64,000 nt of DNA from CBDAQV01 sp965199335 (GCA_965199335.1 CBDAQZ010000004.1:310001-374000), one strand, 5' to 3'; positions 1-9,075 are shown, numbered from the stretch's first letter. Translations and numbers: made by a program. The notes: a model not told the origin generated them from the letters alone.

Positions 1-441
1 GGCGGCCGCCGACAGGGTCAGCCCGATCACCCCGGCTTTTGCCGCCGCGATCGCCTCGTGGTTCGCCAGCCCCTCCATGGCTGCAGCCGAGGATACCAGA
101 ACCACGCTACCGCCCGCACCCATATGCTTGCCCGCGGCGCGCACCGTAGCGAAGGCCGTGGTAAGCGAGGCATCGATCACCTCGCGGTACTGGTCCTTGC
201 TGGTCAGGTGGGCAGGCTTGAGCAACAACGAGCCGCTGCAATTCACAACGCCGTCAAGCGGGCCGGCCTGCTGGAACACCTTGTCTACGGCATCGAAATC
301 GGTTGCGTCCAGCACGGCATCGGGATCGATTTTGCCTTGATTGCGCGCGGTGGTGAAAACGCTATGGCCTGCCGCCAGCAGCATGGTTCTGGTCGACTGC
401 CCGATACCGCTGCCAGCTGCAATGATCAGATAACGGGCCAT
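1..441 (-). CDS. SDR-family oxidoreductase, 3' end cut off by the window edge
   Basis: Reading the minus strand from the ATG at 441 gives 147 uninterrupted codons that run off the window edge, so the C-terminal part is missing. The N-terminus (MARYLIIAAGSGIG) carries a glycine-rich dinucleotide-binding turn like the TGxxxGIG of short-chain dehydrogenases. It is followed by VNCSGS, equivalent to the NNAG motif, and VLVSSAAA, which contains the catalytic serine. The place where SDRs have YxxxK reads IAAAK, 13 residues after the serine, so the lysine is kept and the catalytic tyrosine is replaced by isoleucine. It may be a non-canonical SDR or catalytically altered. Substrate cannot be assigned. 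An AAGAAAG stretch upstream is a weak ribosome-binding site. Confidence 0.8.
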   Translation of the reverse strand, partial: MARYLIIAAGSGIGQSTRTMLLAAGHSVFTTARNQGKIDPDAVLDATDFDAVDKVFQQAGPLDGVVNCSGSLLLKPAHLTSKDQYREVIDASLTTAFATVRAAGKHMGAGGSVVLVSSAAAMEGLANHEAIAAAKAGVIGLTLSAAA

Positions 442-546
442 TTTTATCTTTCTTGAGGGCAATTGGTCGCAATGCTAGGGGAGGTAGTCCAGCGCTGTCG
501 TAAGTCCATGGCTTACCGAGGCGCATATGGAAACTAGGTGATGATC

Positions 547-783
547 ATGCACAGCGAGCGGCTAACGGAGGCGCAGGCAAGCGAGATTATAGAAATGGCA
601 TGGGCTGACGAGGTCTCGTTCGATGCCATTAAAAACGCGACCGGAATGACCGAGAAACAGGTTATTCTATTGATGCGTGCACACATGAAGCCATCCAGCT
701 TCCGAATGTGGCGCAAGCGTGTTTCAAACCGCAAATCCAAGCATGACAAGCCGCAGACTCCGGGACTGCCGGACTCAGGGTGA
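547..783 (+). CDS. DUF2805 / TIGR03643 family small protein
   Basis: A 78-residue basic protein. The N-terminal half has the family pattern MAWADEVSFDAI, then a helix-turn-helix-like stretch ending LLMRAHMKPSSFRMWRKRV, which I recognise from the conserved DUF2805 (TIGR03643) family. Family function is unknown; the shape suggests a small nucleic-acid-binding fold, which is inference. In-frame starts exist at 538 (GTG), 541 and 547; 547 is preferred because AGGTGA lies at a proper distance upstream. Its stop overlaps the end of the convergent peroxiredoxin gene by nine bases. Confidence 0.75.
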   Translation: MHSERLTEAQASEIIEMAWADEVSFDAIKNATGMTEKQVILLMRAHMKPSSFRMWRKRVSNRKSKHDKPQTPGLPDSG

Positions 784-1329
784 CTTGGCATGGTGCGCCC
801 GCCATTCCTTCAGCGCGTTCAGGGTATTGGCAACGTGCTGGTCGGGGTTCATCGCCGAATAGGAATATATGATCGTATGGTCGGGCGCGATGACATAGGA
901 GGTACGGTCGGCAACGCCCAGCAGCGTACTCATCACGGCATCGTAGGATTTCATGATGCTGCCATCGGTGTCGGCCACGACAGCGAACTTGCTGCGGCAT
1001 TCGCTGGTCGAAAATTTGTTCAGGGTCGCGACACTGTCATGGGAAACGCCAACGACTACCGCGCCCAGCGCCTTGAAGGCATCGGTGGCGGCAGCGAAAT
1101 CGTGCGCCTCCAGCGTGCAGCCCTGGGTAAAGGCGGCGGGATAGAAGTACAACACCACCGGCCCATCCTTCAGCGCCTCGTCCAGCGAGAAATTGAACAA
1201 TGTCCCGCCGATCAGCGCCTGCGCCTTGAAATCGGGCGCTTTCGCATCGGGGGCGAGCGCAGCATGCAACGGCGCGGCAACCGCCATTAGGGCAAGCACG
1301 ATGAGAATCACGGGCAGTTTACGACGCAT
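775..1329 (-). CDS. Exported peroxiredoxin (AhpC/TSA, BCP-like)
   Basis: A 184-residue thiol peroxidase predicted to reduce hydroperoxides in the periplasm. Residues 1-23 form a signal peptide (hydrophobic core, cleavage likely after PLHA). The thioredoxin-fold body shows YFYPAAFTQGC with the peroxidatic Cys at residue 71, followed by TLEAHDF as in the BCP/PrxQ group. The usual BCP resolving cysteine five residues later is absent (His there). The only other cysteine is Cys110 in STSECRSKF, so the enzyme is either 1-Cys or uses an atypical resolving Cys110. It stands alone, transcribed toward the DUF2805 gene. The export signal is unusual for BCP, which is normally cytoplasmic. Confidence 0.88.
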   Translation of the reverse strand: MRRKLPVILIVLALMAVAAPLHAALAPDAKAPDFKAQALIGGTLFNFSLDEALKDGPVVLYFYPAAFTQGCTLEAHDFAAATDAFKALGAVVVGVSHDSVATLNKFSTSECRSKFAVVADTDGSIMKSYDAVMSTLLGVADRTSYVIAPDHTIIYSYSAMNPDQHVANTLNALKEWRAHHAKSP

Positions 1330-1557
1330 CTGTTCAATCCCCTGAAAGGCGCAATCCGGATAGGCGTTTTGAACTTACAGGTGTTGGACGCAAAAACCAG
1401 CTCCGCGGATTGCACGCCCGGAGAGAATGGCCTCATAGATTCATGGCTACCAGCACGGCGCTGCGTTAGAAGACAATCAAAGCGACAAGGGGTTTATCGC
1501 TGCCTAACAATATATTTTCAGCATGAAAAGACGGCGTCAATTAGCCTGAGCAAGTTT

Positions 1558-4500
1558 CTACTCGCTGGGTGGCGGTGCGACAGGCCCGTCGGCTGAGATC
1601 GGACCCTGCGCCTGGCTTGGCGGTACGGACATGATTTCATACTGCTGACGCGTCATGCCGGTTAGCGGAGCCGGATTGGCGGGGCCGTTGCGCAGGCCCT
1701 GCAGGGCCGTATAGATCAACCGGTTGTCGCGCCTGCTTTCATACGCCTCGCCCGCCTTGCCGCCCGTATGCTGCTCGACGCAGATATTCGTCATGGTGAT
1801 AAGATTGTTGAGCATCCATTTTTGCTGACCTGTTTTGGAAAGACCCTGGTCGCTGTTCGCGGCAGCCTGCTGCTGCGCCTGTTCATACTGGACGCTGGCT
1901 TGCGTCAGACGGCTTGCCGCAGTGGTCGGGGTGCCGGTGGCCGGATCGTTGATGGCTTGATTGGCGGCATCGGCGGCGTCTAGCGAGGCAGCGGCGGCAT
2001 CGTCGCTTACATCGCCATTACCATTCAGATACATGACACCCGGGTCCTCGCCTGCGGCCACCTGCTGCAATTGCGCCAGCTGGCCTGCGGCAAGCGCCGG
2101 ATCGTAAGTCAGAGTCATATCGCCATTGCCATCGTCCACCGGCTGATCGTCGCTGCCGATCACCGAGGCGTTGAAGGGCTGGCCGCTTCCGACCAGCGGT
2201 CCATACGTGTCCATATTGCTGGCCCAGACGATCGAACCCGGGGCAAGGGCGCCCTGCGTCAAGCCGCCTTGCCCCGGCAGATCGGCGAGGCTGGCGCCCG
2301 CCGCCGAATAGCCGGTAAGGCCGGCCGAGGACGGTCCCATCACGCCGCCCGAGGAAATACCCTCCACGCCTGCGGAGGATACGCCGGTGTAAAAGACGAC
2401 GGAGCCAGGAGCAAGGCCGTTCTGCGCCACCATCAAATCAAGCGCGAAATCGCTCGCCGCGGCCGCCATCGGATTGTAAACCTCGTTCAGCGAGATCGCA
2501 TATTGATCGAGCAGCGCCGTCGGAAAGGTGGTGCTGGTCAGTTGCGAATTCGACGATTGTCCCAGCACCGCGCCAAGCTCGCCTGCGCTGAGCGCGCCGA
2601 TACCGGCGCTTTGCGTGCCTGCCGACAAATACGGACTCGGTGCGCCCGTCGACATTGTCGACGACCCGGACGTCGTATTGCCCGTACTGGCGCTCGTGGT
2701 ACTGCCGCCGCTGCTGATACCTGTCGATGCGCCCGTGATACCGCCAGGATTGACGATCGTGCCCGATGAGCCGGAAACGAACCCTGTCACGATACCGGCC
2801 GCTACCTGCCATTGCAGCTGCGGAATGGTCGTGCCGTTGGCCCAGACAGCACCGCTGAATCCGCCATAGTTGGCGACGCTGCCGCCCTGCGCGTTGTAGA
2901 CGTTCGTAAGCGTGCCTTCGTTGCTGCCGATGACAGACCCCGTCGCCGCGCCGCTGCCGCCGGTCACGATGCTTTGGGCGAAGATGTTCTGTGCCGTCGC
3001 GCCGAGGTTGTCGCCGACCGCGTAGCTGTCATAGACCGAACCGAAATAATTCCAGCCGACAAGCCCACCGGCAACGGTGCCATTGAACGTACCGCCCGAA
3101 CCGGCGCTGCTGCCGGCCGTGACGTCGCCGACGGCGAAGGATTGAGAGACGGTTGCATAGTTGACAGCAACGAGGCCGCCGATATCGATGCCGGATTGGC
3201 CGCCGACATTACCCGAAGCATAGCTTTGATAGATCGTGCCGAAATTCGAGGCGACAAGGCCGCCGATCGTGTCGTTGTTCGCTGTATCGGTTACATCGCC
3301 GGTTTCGCCGGAATGGATGATCTGACCGAAATTGCCGCCGGCCAGACCCGCCAGATAACCGGTAGGCCCGGATACGGTCGCATTCGATACGCTGTTCTGT
3401 ATCAGGCCGTTGTTGATGCCGGCGATGCCGCCGAAGCCGCGGCCATCGACACCCGTCGAATGCACGGCGCCCGATGTTGTGACGCCGAGGATCGTGCCGT
3501 TGTTGATGCCCGCGACGATGCCGACGCCGCCCTCGGGAACGCCGCCGCCGAATCCCTCGGATGCCGCGGATACGCTCACGTTGGAGAAGTTTATGTTTTC
3601 CACCATTGCCTTCGAGCCCAGCGTGCCGAAGAAACCGATCGCGCTGGAGGTCCCGCCGTCGATCGTGAAATCGGAAAGAGTGTGGCCGAACCCGTTCAGC
3701 GTGCCGTTGAACGAGCCAAGACCGGAAGCGCCATTGCCGCCATCGATATCCGTACCCAGTGCATAGGCGCCGGTTTGCGCCGCCGCCATGGACTGAAGGT
3801 TGGTGACGCTGTTCACCAGCATGTACGCCAGATAGGGACCGGAAACATTGGCCGAGAAATCGGTCGGGGCGCTGTAGGAAGCGGGGTTGTAGAGAATGAC
3901 CGTACCGCCGGCGGACTGGACCTGCCCTGCGATGTTGACGGTGCCTTGGCCCGATCCCAGCGCATCGGCATGGAGCGTCAGTGTGCCCGCGCCATCGTTG
4001 AGAATGGCAACGCCGTTGGCGACGTCGATATCCCGTATGGCATTCAGCGTCAGCGAGGAGCCGCTGTTCCAGTAAATCGAATCCTCGAACGAGATCGTGC
4101 CCGACTGGCTGCCTGCATTATCGGTCGCAAGCAGGACATCGCCATTGGCCAGCAAACCCTGCAGGGTGCCCGGGTCGATGATCGAGCTGCTGGGGGCGTG
4201 CCTGCCGGTTCATAGGCGATAGTGAGGTCCGTCGGATCGAGCAGGAGGGTGCCGTATGTTGCGGCCTTGCCGGTGGTGTCGGCGCTACCGGTGAAGTTCA
4301 GCCGGCCATGGCTCGACACTTCCGCGAAGCCGCCCTGTGCGTCTGCCGCGTTCGATCCCGTCAGGATCGAGCCGCCGTAGGTCGTCGTGCTGTCAGACCA
4401 CACGACGACGCTGCCGCCGTTGCCCGTGCTGCCCCGCGCCGACAGGACCGCGCCGGCCTCGACAGTCGTCGTCTGTGCGTTAGCCAGTTCCTCCGTCAGC

Positions 4501-5512
4501 TCCTTCACGGCGACATCGCCGCCGCCGCCACGGTCGCCGCCTACCAGTATCCTGCCGCCTGTCGTGCCGTCGGCACTCAGCTTCGCCGGGGATCTTATCG
4601 TGGTCGTCGGCGCAGTGACCGCGATCGTGCCGCCGCTGCCATCGGCATTCATCGCCGTGACCTCGCCCCCGACCTCGGCCGTGCCGCCCGAGGTCAGCCA
4701 GACATGGCCGTCGATGGTAGAGGTGCCGGTCGCATGGATCGCCCCCGACTTGCCCGCCAGCGCGTAGACGTTGCCCTGCGCCGCCGTCAGCTCCGCCGCC
4801 GCCGCAGCGATCGAACCGGTGTTCGTCACATCCTTGCCGCCGCTCGTCGCAACCAGTATGCGCCCATCCGTCGCGCCCGGGTCCAGCATGACATCGTCGC
4901 CCGCAGCAAAGGCAACGACCCCATTGGGCGCCGATACCGTGCCGTTGTTCACGACCGACGAACCGATCAGCGACACGCTGCCGTCCCGGGCGATGATCGC
5001 GCCGTTGTTGATCACCTTGCCGTCGCTCGTGCCGCCGAAAGCCTGCGTCCTGCCGGCCATGAAGTCGCTATCCGCCAGGTCCCGCGTCGAGGCCAAGAAG
5101 CTGCCCCCCGTCACCACCTTGCCGCTGGGGCCGACGACAATCCCCGCCGGGTCGATCAGGTACACGCTGCCCGTCGACAGCAGCTTGCCGTCGATACGCG
5201 ACAGCGCTGTCCCCGTGACCCGGTTCAGCGTCGCGCCCGAGCCGTTCAGGATAGTGACCTTTTGACCGCTTCCGATCGAGAACGACTGCCAGTCGATGAT
5301 CGCGTTCCGGCTGCCTTGCGTGACGGTCAGCCCCCGGCGTTCGCCCCAACCGTCGCGCTGCCCTGCGATACCGAGGCGCCTGACGGAAGCACCGCGCCGG
5401 CCGAAAAAGCCACCCGCGGCTCAAAAGCCAGCAACAGAGAGCAGATGAGAACAAGCGCGCGCCGAAGACGCCGGCCTCGTGTGACGTGGTATATTGACTG
5501 GTCCAAAGCCAT
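1558..5512 (-). pseudogene. Filamentous-haemagglutinin-like TpsA adhesin, interrupted by two single-base frameshifts
   Basis: Three consecutive minus-strand frames together encode one TpsA-type adhesin of about 1318 residues. Frame 1 starts at ATG 5512 with a signal peptide (MALDQSIYHVTRGRRL, then a hydrophobic core) and stops at 5327. Frame 2 continues with LTVTQGSRNAIIDWQSFSIG, NRVTG and IDPAGI, the haemagglutination-activity (TPS) domain. Frame 3, entered near 4190, carries GLUG-type repeats (GGLVASNFGTIYQSYASG) and a C-terminal part ending APPPSE. Both shifts fall in five-base homopolymers (G5 near 5331, C5 near 4192 in gene sense), and adding one base at each restores a single frame of exactly 1319 codons. 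This is either a decayed or phase-variable gene or a sequencing artefact. No TpsB transporter is adjacent. Confidence 0.8.
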
Positions 5513-5609
5513 TTTTCGAATATCCCCGAAGTAACGGATTGGCCAATATTTACGTTCTTAGGCTTATGCCGCAGTCCAAATTATTAGGTGCTGATCTACC
5601 AGAGGAAAT

Positions 5610-5681
5610 ATGAATCGCAACGGCGTTTTGCATTGATATCGGGCCTCTCCGGCAAATAGAAAAACGCCGGGTATTAATACC
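5610..5681 (+). promoter_or_regulatory. Putative leader ORF with inverted repeat and palindrome upstream of the diguanylate cyclase
   Basis: Between the adhesin and the diguanylate cyclase, AGAGGAA precedes an 8-codon ORF (MNRNGVLH, 5610-5636). Its end overlaps CGGCGTTTT at 5621-5629, which is matched by AAAACGCCG at 5661-5669, a perfect 9-bp inverted repeat with a 31-base loop. Immediately after lies GGTATTAATACC (5670-5681), a perfect 12-bp palindrome suitable for a dimeric regulator. The structures are read directly from the sequence; any attenuation or operator role is inference. No T-run follows the hairpin, so it is not a standard terminator. Confidence 0.35.
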
Positions 5682-5769
5682 TGAGTATCGAGCACTTCGG
5701 ACAACGTTAACGAAAGTCATCCGAAATTAGGCCTTTGGCGCAGCGGCGAGCCTATATATCCTGGAAGGC

Positions 5770-6804
5770 ATGATAGAAGCTGAGGGGTTTCCCCAAGAAA
5801 AGGAACGGTTGGTATCGTTGCGTGCTACGAACCTTCTGGATTCGCCTATCGAAGAACGGTTCGAGCGTATTACGCGGATGGTGTGCCGCCTTCTGGAGGT
5901 GCCTATCGCCCTGTTCAACCTGATCGACGAGGACAGGCAGCATTATAAATCGGCGCAGGGCGTTCCGAACACGAATGCGCCCCTTGCGGCGGCTTTCTGC
6001 ACGCATGCCCTTGCCGAAAACGACATGTTGCTTGTGCCGAACGCGGCGATTGACGAACGGTTTCACGATAATCCCTTTGTGACGGGCGAATATCTAAATA
6101 TCGGTTTCTATGCGGGCTGCCCGGTCCATACGCCGAACGGCATGCCGATCGGGACGCTGTGCGCGATCGATACCAGGCCGCGCGACATGGCGCCGGAACA
6201 ACTGGCGGCGCTTCGTGACCTTGCGGCCATGATAGAGACGGAGCTCAAGCTTTCCAGCCTTTCGAAAGCGCAAGCCAGCCTTGTGGAGGAACTGACACAG
6301 GCCAATCGCCTCGCGCTCGTCGATCCCCTGACACGGTTGTGGAACCGCAGCGGCATCGGCAAGCTTCTCGACAAGGAATGGGCCGAGGCGATCCGGCAGG
6401 CAAAACCCGTCACTCTCGTGATGGCGGATATCGACCACTTCAAGAGGGTCAACGACACCCATGGTCATGCGGCCGGCGATACGGTGCTTAAAAGCGTGGC
6501 GAAAAGACTGCTTGAATCGTTGAGGACGGAAGACGGCATCGGACGGGTCGGGGGCGAGGAATTCCTGATTATCCTGACGGATTGCCGGTCGGAAGACGTG
6601 TTCGAGGCGGTCGAACGCATTCGTCACTTCATCGACAGGGAGGCAATATCGATCAGCGATGTTTCCTGCCCGGTCACGATGAGTTTCGGCGTAGCTACCG
6701 CCGTGCCCGATGCAAATATGGAGAGCGCCGACTTGATCAAACGCGCCGACGAAGCCCTTTACCGAGCCAAGAGAAACGGGCGCAACCGGGTCGAAGGCGC
6801 TTGA
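5770..6804 (+). CDS. GAF-GGDEF diguanylate cyclase
   Basis: A soluble 344-residue protein predicted to make cyclic di-GMP from two GTP. Residues about 25-160 form a GAF domain (PIALFNLIDEDRQHYKS, later GTLCAIDTRPR); a short helix (160-183) joins it to the GGDEF domain beginning LVDPLTRLWNR. The active-site motif is GGEEF at 261-265. An RxxD inhibitory site (RTED, 252-255) sits five residues upstream, so product feedback inhibition is expected. MADIDHFKRVND contains the metal-binding aspartate. There is no membrane segment. The ATG is unusually close to its GGAAGG Shine-Dalgarno-like sequence, so the start is somewhat uncertain. Cyclic di-GMP commonly controls adhesins and polysaccharides, both encoded in this window, but a direct link is only inferred. 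Confidence 0.92.
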   Translation: MIEAEGFPQEKERLVSLRATNLLDSPIEERFERITRMVCRLLEVPIALFNLIDEDRQHYKSAQGVPNTNAPLAAAFCTHALAENDMLLVPNAAIDERFHDNPFVTGEYLNIGFYAGCPVHTPNGMPIGTLCAIDTRPRDMAPEQLAALRDLAAMIETELKLSSLSKAQASLVEELTQANRLALVDPLTRLWNRSGIGKLLDKEWAEAIRQAKPVTLVMADIDHFKRVNDTHGHAAGDTVLKSVAKRLLESLRTEDGIGRVGGEEFLIILTDCRSEDVFEAVERIRHFIDREAISISDVSCPVTMSFGVATAVPDANMESADLIKRADEALYRAKRNGRNRVEGA

Positions 6805-6934
6805 TCGCCGTCCAGCAAAAGCAGAGGCACCTCAAAAACAGGAATAGGCAAAACTCCAGCAGGTTTTGAGCTTGTGACTTCTTTTCCTTCTGCCATTTTT
6901 TCCGAGAGTGGAATTGCAAGCAAGGGAGCGGGTA

Positions 6935-7330
6935 ATGGAAATCAAGCAAAGCGGCACGCGGCCATCCGCGAAGGGACCTGAAGACTGGTTTACCGGCACG
7001 GTCCGGATAGACCCGTTGTTCGATGTAGCCGAACCCGGACGCGTCAACGGTGCCAGCGTTACCTTCGAGCCCGGCGCCCGTACGGCGTGGCATACGCATC
7101 CGCTGGGCCAGACCCTGATTGTCACGGCGGGGTGTGGGTGGGTGCAACGCGAAGGCGGCCCCATCGAGGAAATCCGCCCGGGCGATGTCGTATCCTTCGC
7201 GGCCGGCGAGAAACACTGGCACGGCGCAACGGCGACGACGGCCATGACCCATATCGCCATCCAGGAGAAGCTCGACGGCAAGGCCGTGGACTGGATGGAG
7301 AAGGTCAGCGACAGCCAGTACGTCCGATAA
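6935..7330 (+). CDS. Cupin-domain protein
   Basis: A 131-residue single-domain cupin. The first metal-binding motif is visible as GARTAWHTHPLGQTLIV, the second as PGDVVSFAAGEKHWHGA, so a mononuclear metal site with His ligands is likely. The ending (AIQEKLDGKAVDWMEKVSD) matches cupins found beside carboxymuconolactone decarboxylases and tautomerases. Start chosen at 6935 because GGGAGCGG lies just upstream; a GTG at 6908 is in frame but lacks a ribosome-binding site. It is followed by a tautomerase remnant and faces a flavin reductase, consistent with a small redox or detoxification cluster. Substrate unknown. Confidence 0.85.
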   Translation: MEIKQSGTRPSAKGPEDWFTGTVRIDPLFDVAEPGRVNGASVTFEPGARTAWHTHPLGQTLIVTAGCGWVQREGGPIEEIRPGDVVSFAAGEKHWHGATATTAMTHIAIQEKLDGKAVDWMEKVSDSQYVR

Positions 7331-7352
7331 CGATCGTGCGAAGAGAAGAAAC

Positions 7353-7406
7353 ATGCCCCATGTAATCGTCAAATTATGGCCGGGAAAATCGGAAAGGCCG
7401 ATATAG
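7353..7406 (+). pseudogene. Remnant of a 4-oxalocrotonate tautomerase-family gene
   Basis: Directly after the cupin gene, AGAGAAG precedes an ATG opening MPHVIVKLWPGKSE, which I recognise as the conserved start of small tautomerases, including the catalytic Pro that follows Met. The frame stops after 17 codons at 7406, whereas intact members have about 60-130 residues. A shifted frame just downstream (7406 onward) reads HPGRLYKSRN, resembling the LYK region near tautomerase C-termini. This suggests an internal deletion removed the middle. The N-terminal match is strong; the C-terminal match is weak. Confidence 0.6.
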
Positions 7407-7451
7407 TGGACCATCCCGGCAGGCTGTATAAAAGCCGGAATATGCGATGCC

Positions 7452-8072
7452 CTAGCCGTTCCCCTTTTGCCAGTCGGCATAGCTGATCCGCGGCAGGTCG
7501 AAGCGGTCGGTCGTGCGGCAATACATCGAGGGCGATCCCAGGCGTCCGATCGGCGCAAAGTCGTTGATGTACAATCGCGGCCCGACCAGATGGTCGGCGA
7601 CATGGAACATCACCACTTCTCCGATGAACAGCGTGTTCGACCCCAGCGCCAGCCGGCTGAACAGCCGGCATTCCAGGCTTGCCTGCGCTTCGGCCAGCCG
7701 CGGTGTCTTGACATGGACCGATGGCGCGGTATGCAGGCCGGCGGCGACGAGTTCGCTTTCGTCGGGCGGAAAATCCGCCGCCGAGATATTCATCGCCTGC
7801 AACAACTCCTCAGTCACCAGATTCACGACGAAGTCGCCGCTATCCTCGATATTCGCCGCCGTGTCTTTTGCCATGCCGCCCTCCCGGCGGCCGACGCTGA
7901 TAACCAGATACAGGGGGTCGCTTCCCACCGCGTTGAAGAAACTGAACGGCGCCAGATTGATCGCGCCCGCATGGCTCAGGCTTGTAACCCAGGCGATCGG
8001 GCGCGGAACCACCAGGTTGGTGAGGACCTTGTAGTTGTCTGCAGTGGTTTGCTGGGAAGGATCGATTTGCAT
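7452..8072 (-). CDS. Flavin reductase-like FMN-binding protein
   Basis: A 206-residue member of the flavin reductase (DIM6/NTAB, split-barrel FMN-binding) family. Family features are visible in the N-terminal half: VVPRPIAWVTSLSHAGAINLAPFSFFNAVGSDPLYLVISVG, where the RPI and SFF segments line the FMN site, and later DFVVNLVTEEL. These proteins reduce or bind FMN and often support monooxygenases. AGGA lies six bases before the ATG. It is transcribed with the same polarity as the AraC regulator gene, whose stop is 47 bases upstream, so the two may be co-transcribed. The partner oxygenase, if any, is not in the window. Confidence 0.88.
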   Translation of the reverse strand: MQIDPSQQTTADNYKVLTNLVVPRPIAWVTSLSHAGAINLAPFSFFNAVGSDPLYLVISVGRREGGMAKDTAANIEDSGDFVVNLVTEELLQAMNISAADFPPDESELVAAGLHTAPSVHVKTPRLAEAQASLECRLFSRLALGSNTLFIGEVVMFHVADHLVGPRLYINDFAPIGRLGSPSMYCRTTDRFDLPRISYADWQKGNG

Positions 8073-8119
8073 GGGAGTCCTGTTTGGGTGGCGCGGCGAT
8101 ACGGTACTGTCCAGCCCGC

Positions 8120-9052
8120 TCAGGAGGCTTCGCTCAACCGCCCGCGCAGCCTGGTCGCGTCCTGCGCCGGCGATATGCCGAACAGCCGCTTGAATTCACG
8201 TCCGAACTGCGAGGCGCTTTCGTAACCGACATGCGTCGCGGCACTGCCGGCATTGTAGCCGTCATGCGTCATCAATACACGGGCGCGGTGCAGCCTGATA
8301 TGCTTGATGTATTGCAGCGGCGACGTCGCGGTGACGAGCTTGAAGTTATTGTGAAATACCGAGACGCTCATGCCAGCGCGCCGGGCGAGGTCGTCGACGG
8401 CAAGCGGCTCGGCATAATCGGCGTGGATGCAGCGCAGAACCCGGGCGATGCGGGTGAAATGTTCGTTGCGGCTTGCCAGGGCGCGTATGGCGCTTCCCTG
8501 CTCGCCAAGAAGCACCCGGTAGATCACCTCGCGCGCCGTCTGCCTGCCGAGGACGCGTGTGTCCAGGGGCGAGCGCAGGCATTCCAGCAGCCGGATCACG
8601 GTATCCGCCAGCTCGTCCGTCAGCGGCGTCGAATAAATGCCGCGGGGCGCGGCACTGGTTTCGGCAGGGGCGATGTCATCCATCTCGAGCAGCATCTCGC
8701 CCAGGGCGATCGGATCGAGCGCGATGGTGACCCCGAGAAGGGGTTCGTCGGGCGTGGCGATCGTTTCGCATTCGAACGGCAACGGCACCGCAAGAACCAG
8801 ATAGTTGTGCGAATCGTAGCGATACGTCTGGTCGCCCAGATAACCCTGCTTGCACCCCTGCGCGATGATGACGATCTTTGGCTGGTACACCACCGGATGC
8901 CGCGGAATCGACGTCGAGGCCCGCCAAAGCTCCACGCCTTCGATTGCCGTCCGGTGCGACCCATCGCGAACGGCAAGGGCCTCTAGCAGTTCGATCAAAC
9001 GAGCGGAACGCGAATTGTGCGTTATGATTATATTTTTTACCATATAGTCCAT
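8120..9052 (-). CDS. AraC-family transcriptional regulator
   Basis: A 310-residue regulator with an N-terminal AraC_N (cupin-like) ligand domain (about residues 25-185) and a C-terminal double helix-turn-helix of the HTH_18 type (about 205-300). The first recognition helix region reads DDLARRAGMSVSVFHNNFK and the second shows the typical VGYESASQFGREFKRLFG. It is divergent from an aldo-keto reductase gene, an arrangement known for the YqhC/YqhD type of aldehyde-responsive pair, so it probably activates that gene. The translation start lacks a clear Shine-Dalgarno; ATG codons at 9052 and 9043 are both possible and overlap CATATA repeats. Confidence 0.9.
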   Translation of the reverse strand: MDYMVKNIIITHNSRSARLIELLEALAVRDGSHRTAIEGVELWRASTSIPRHPVVYQPKIVIIAQGCKQGYLGDQTYRYDSHNYLVLAVPLPFECETIATPDEPLLGVTIALDPIALGEMLLEMDDIAPAETSAAPRGIYSTPLTDELADTVIRLLECLRSPLDTRVLGRQTAREVIYRVLLGEQGSAIRALASRNEHFTRIARVLRCIHADYAEPLAVDDLARRAGMSVSVFHNNFKLVTATSPLQYIKHIRLHRARVLMTHDGYNAGSAATHVGYESASQFGREFKRLFGISPAQDATRLRGRLSEAS

Positions 9053-9075
9053 ATAGGCATATTAATCGGCATATA
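9041..9075. promoter_or_regulatory. CATATA direct repeats in the AraC/aldo-keto reductase divergent region
   Basis: CATATA occurs at 9041, 9050 and 9070, with CATATT at 9058, in an AT-rich patch in otherwise GC-rich DNA. The first two copies overlap the start codons of the AraC gene. Spacing (9, 8 and 12 bases) is close to one helical turn, as direct-repeat AraC sites often are. An operator role is inference. Confidence 0.3.

Noticed and set aside
1369..1596. A 75-codon plus-strand ORF between the peroxiredoxin and broken adhesin genes
   Set aside because: No ribosome-binding site, no domain, and it overlaps the adhesin 3' end; taken as chance.
2812..5534. Plus-strand ORFs of 408 and 467 codons opposite the broken adhesin
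   Set aside because: Arg/Ala-rich compositional shadows of the repetitive adhesin; the minus strand carries recognisable TPS and GLUG motifs.
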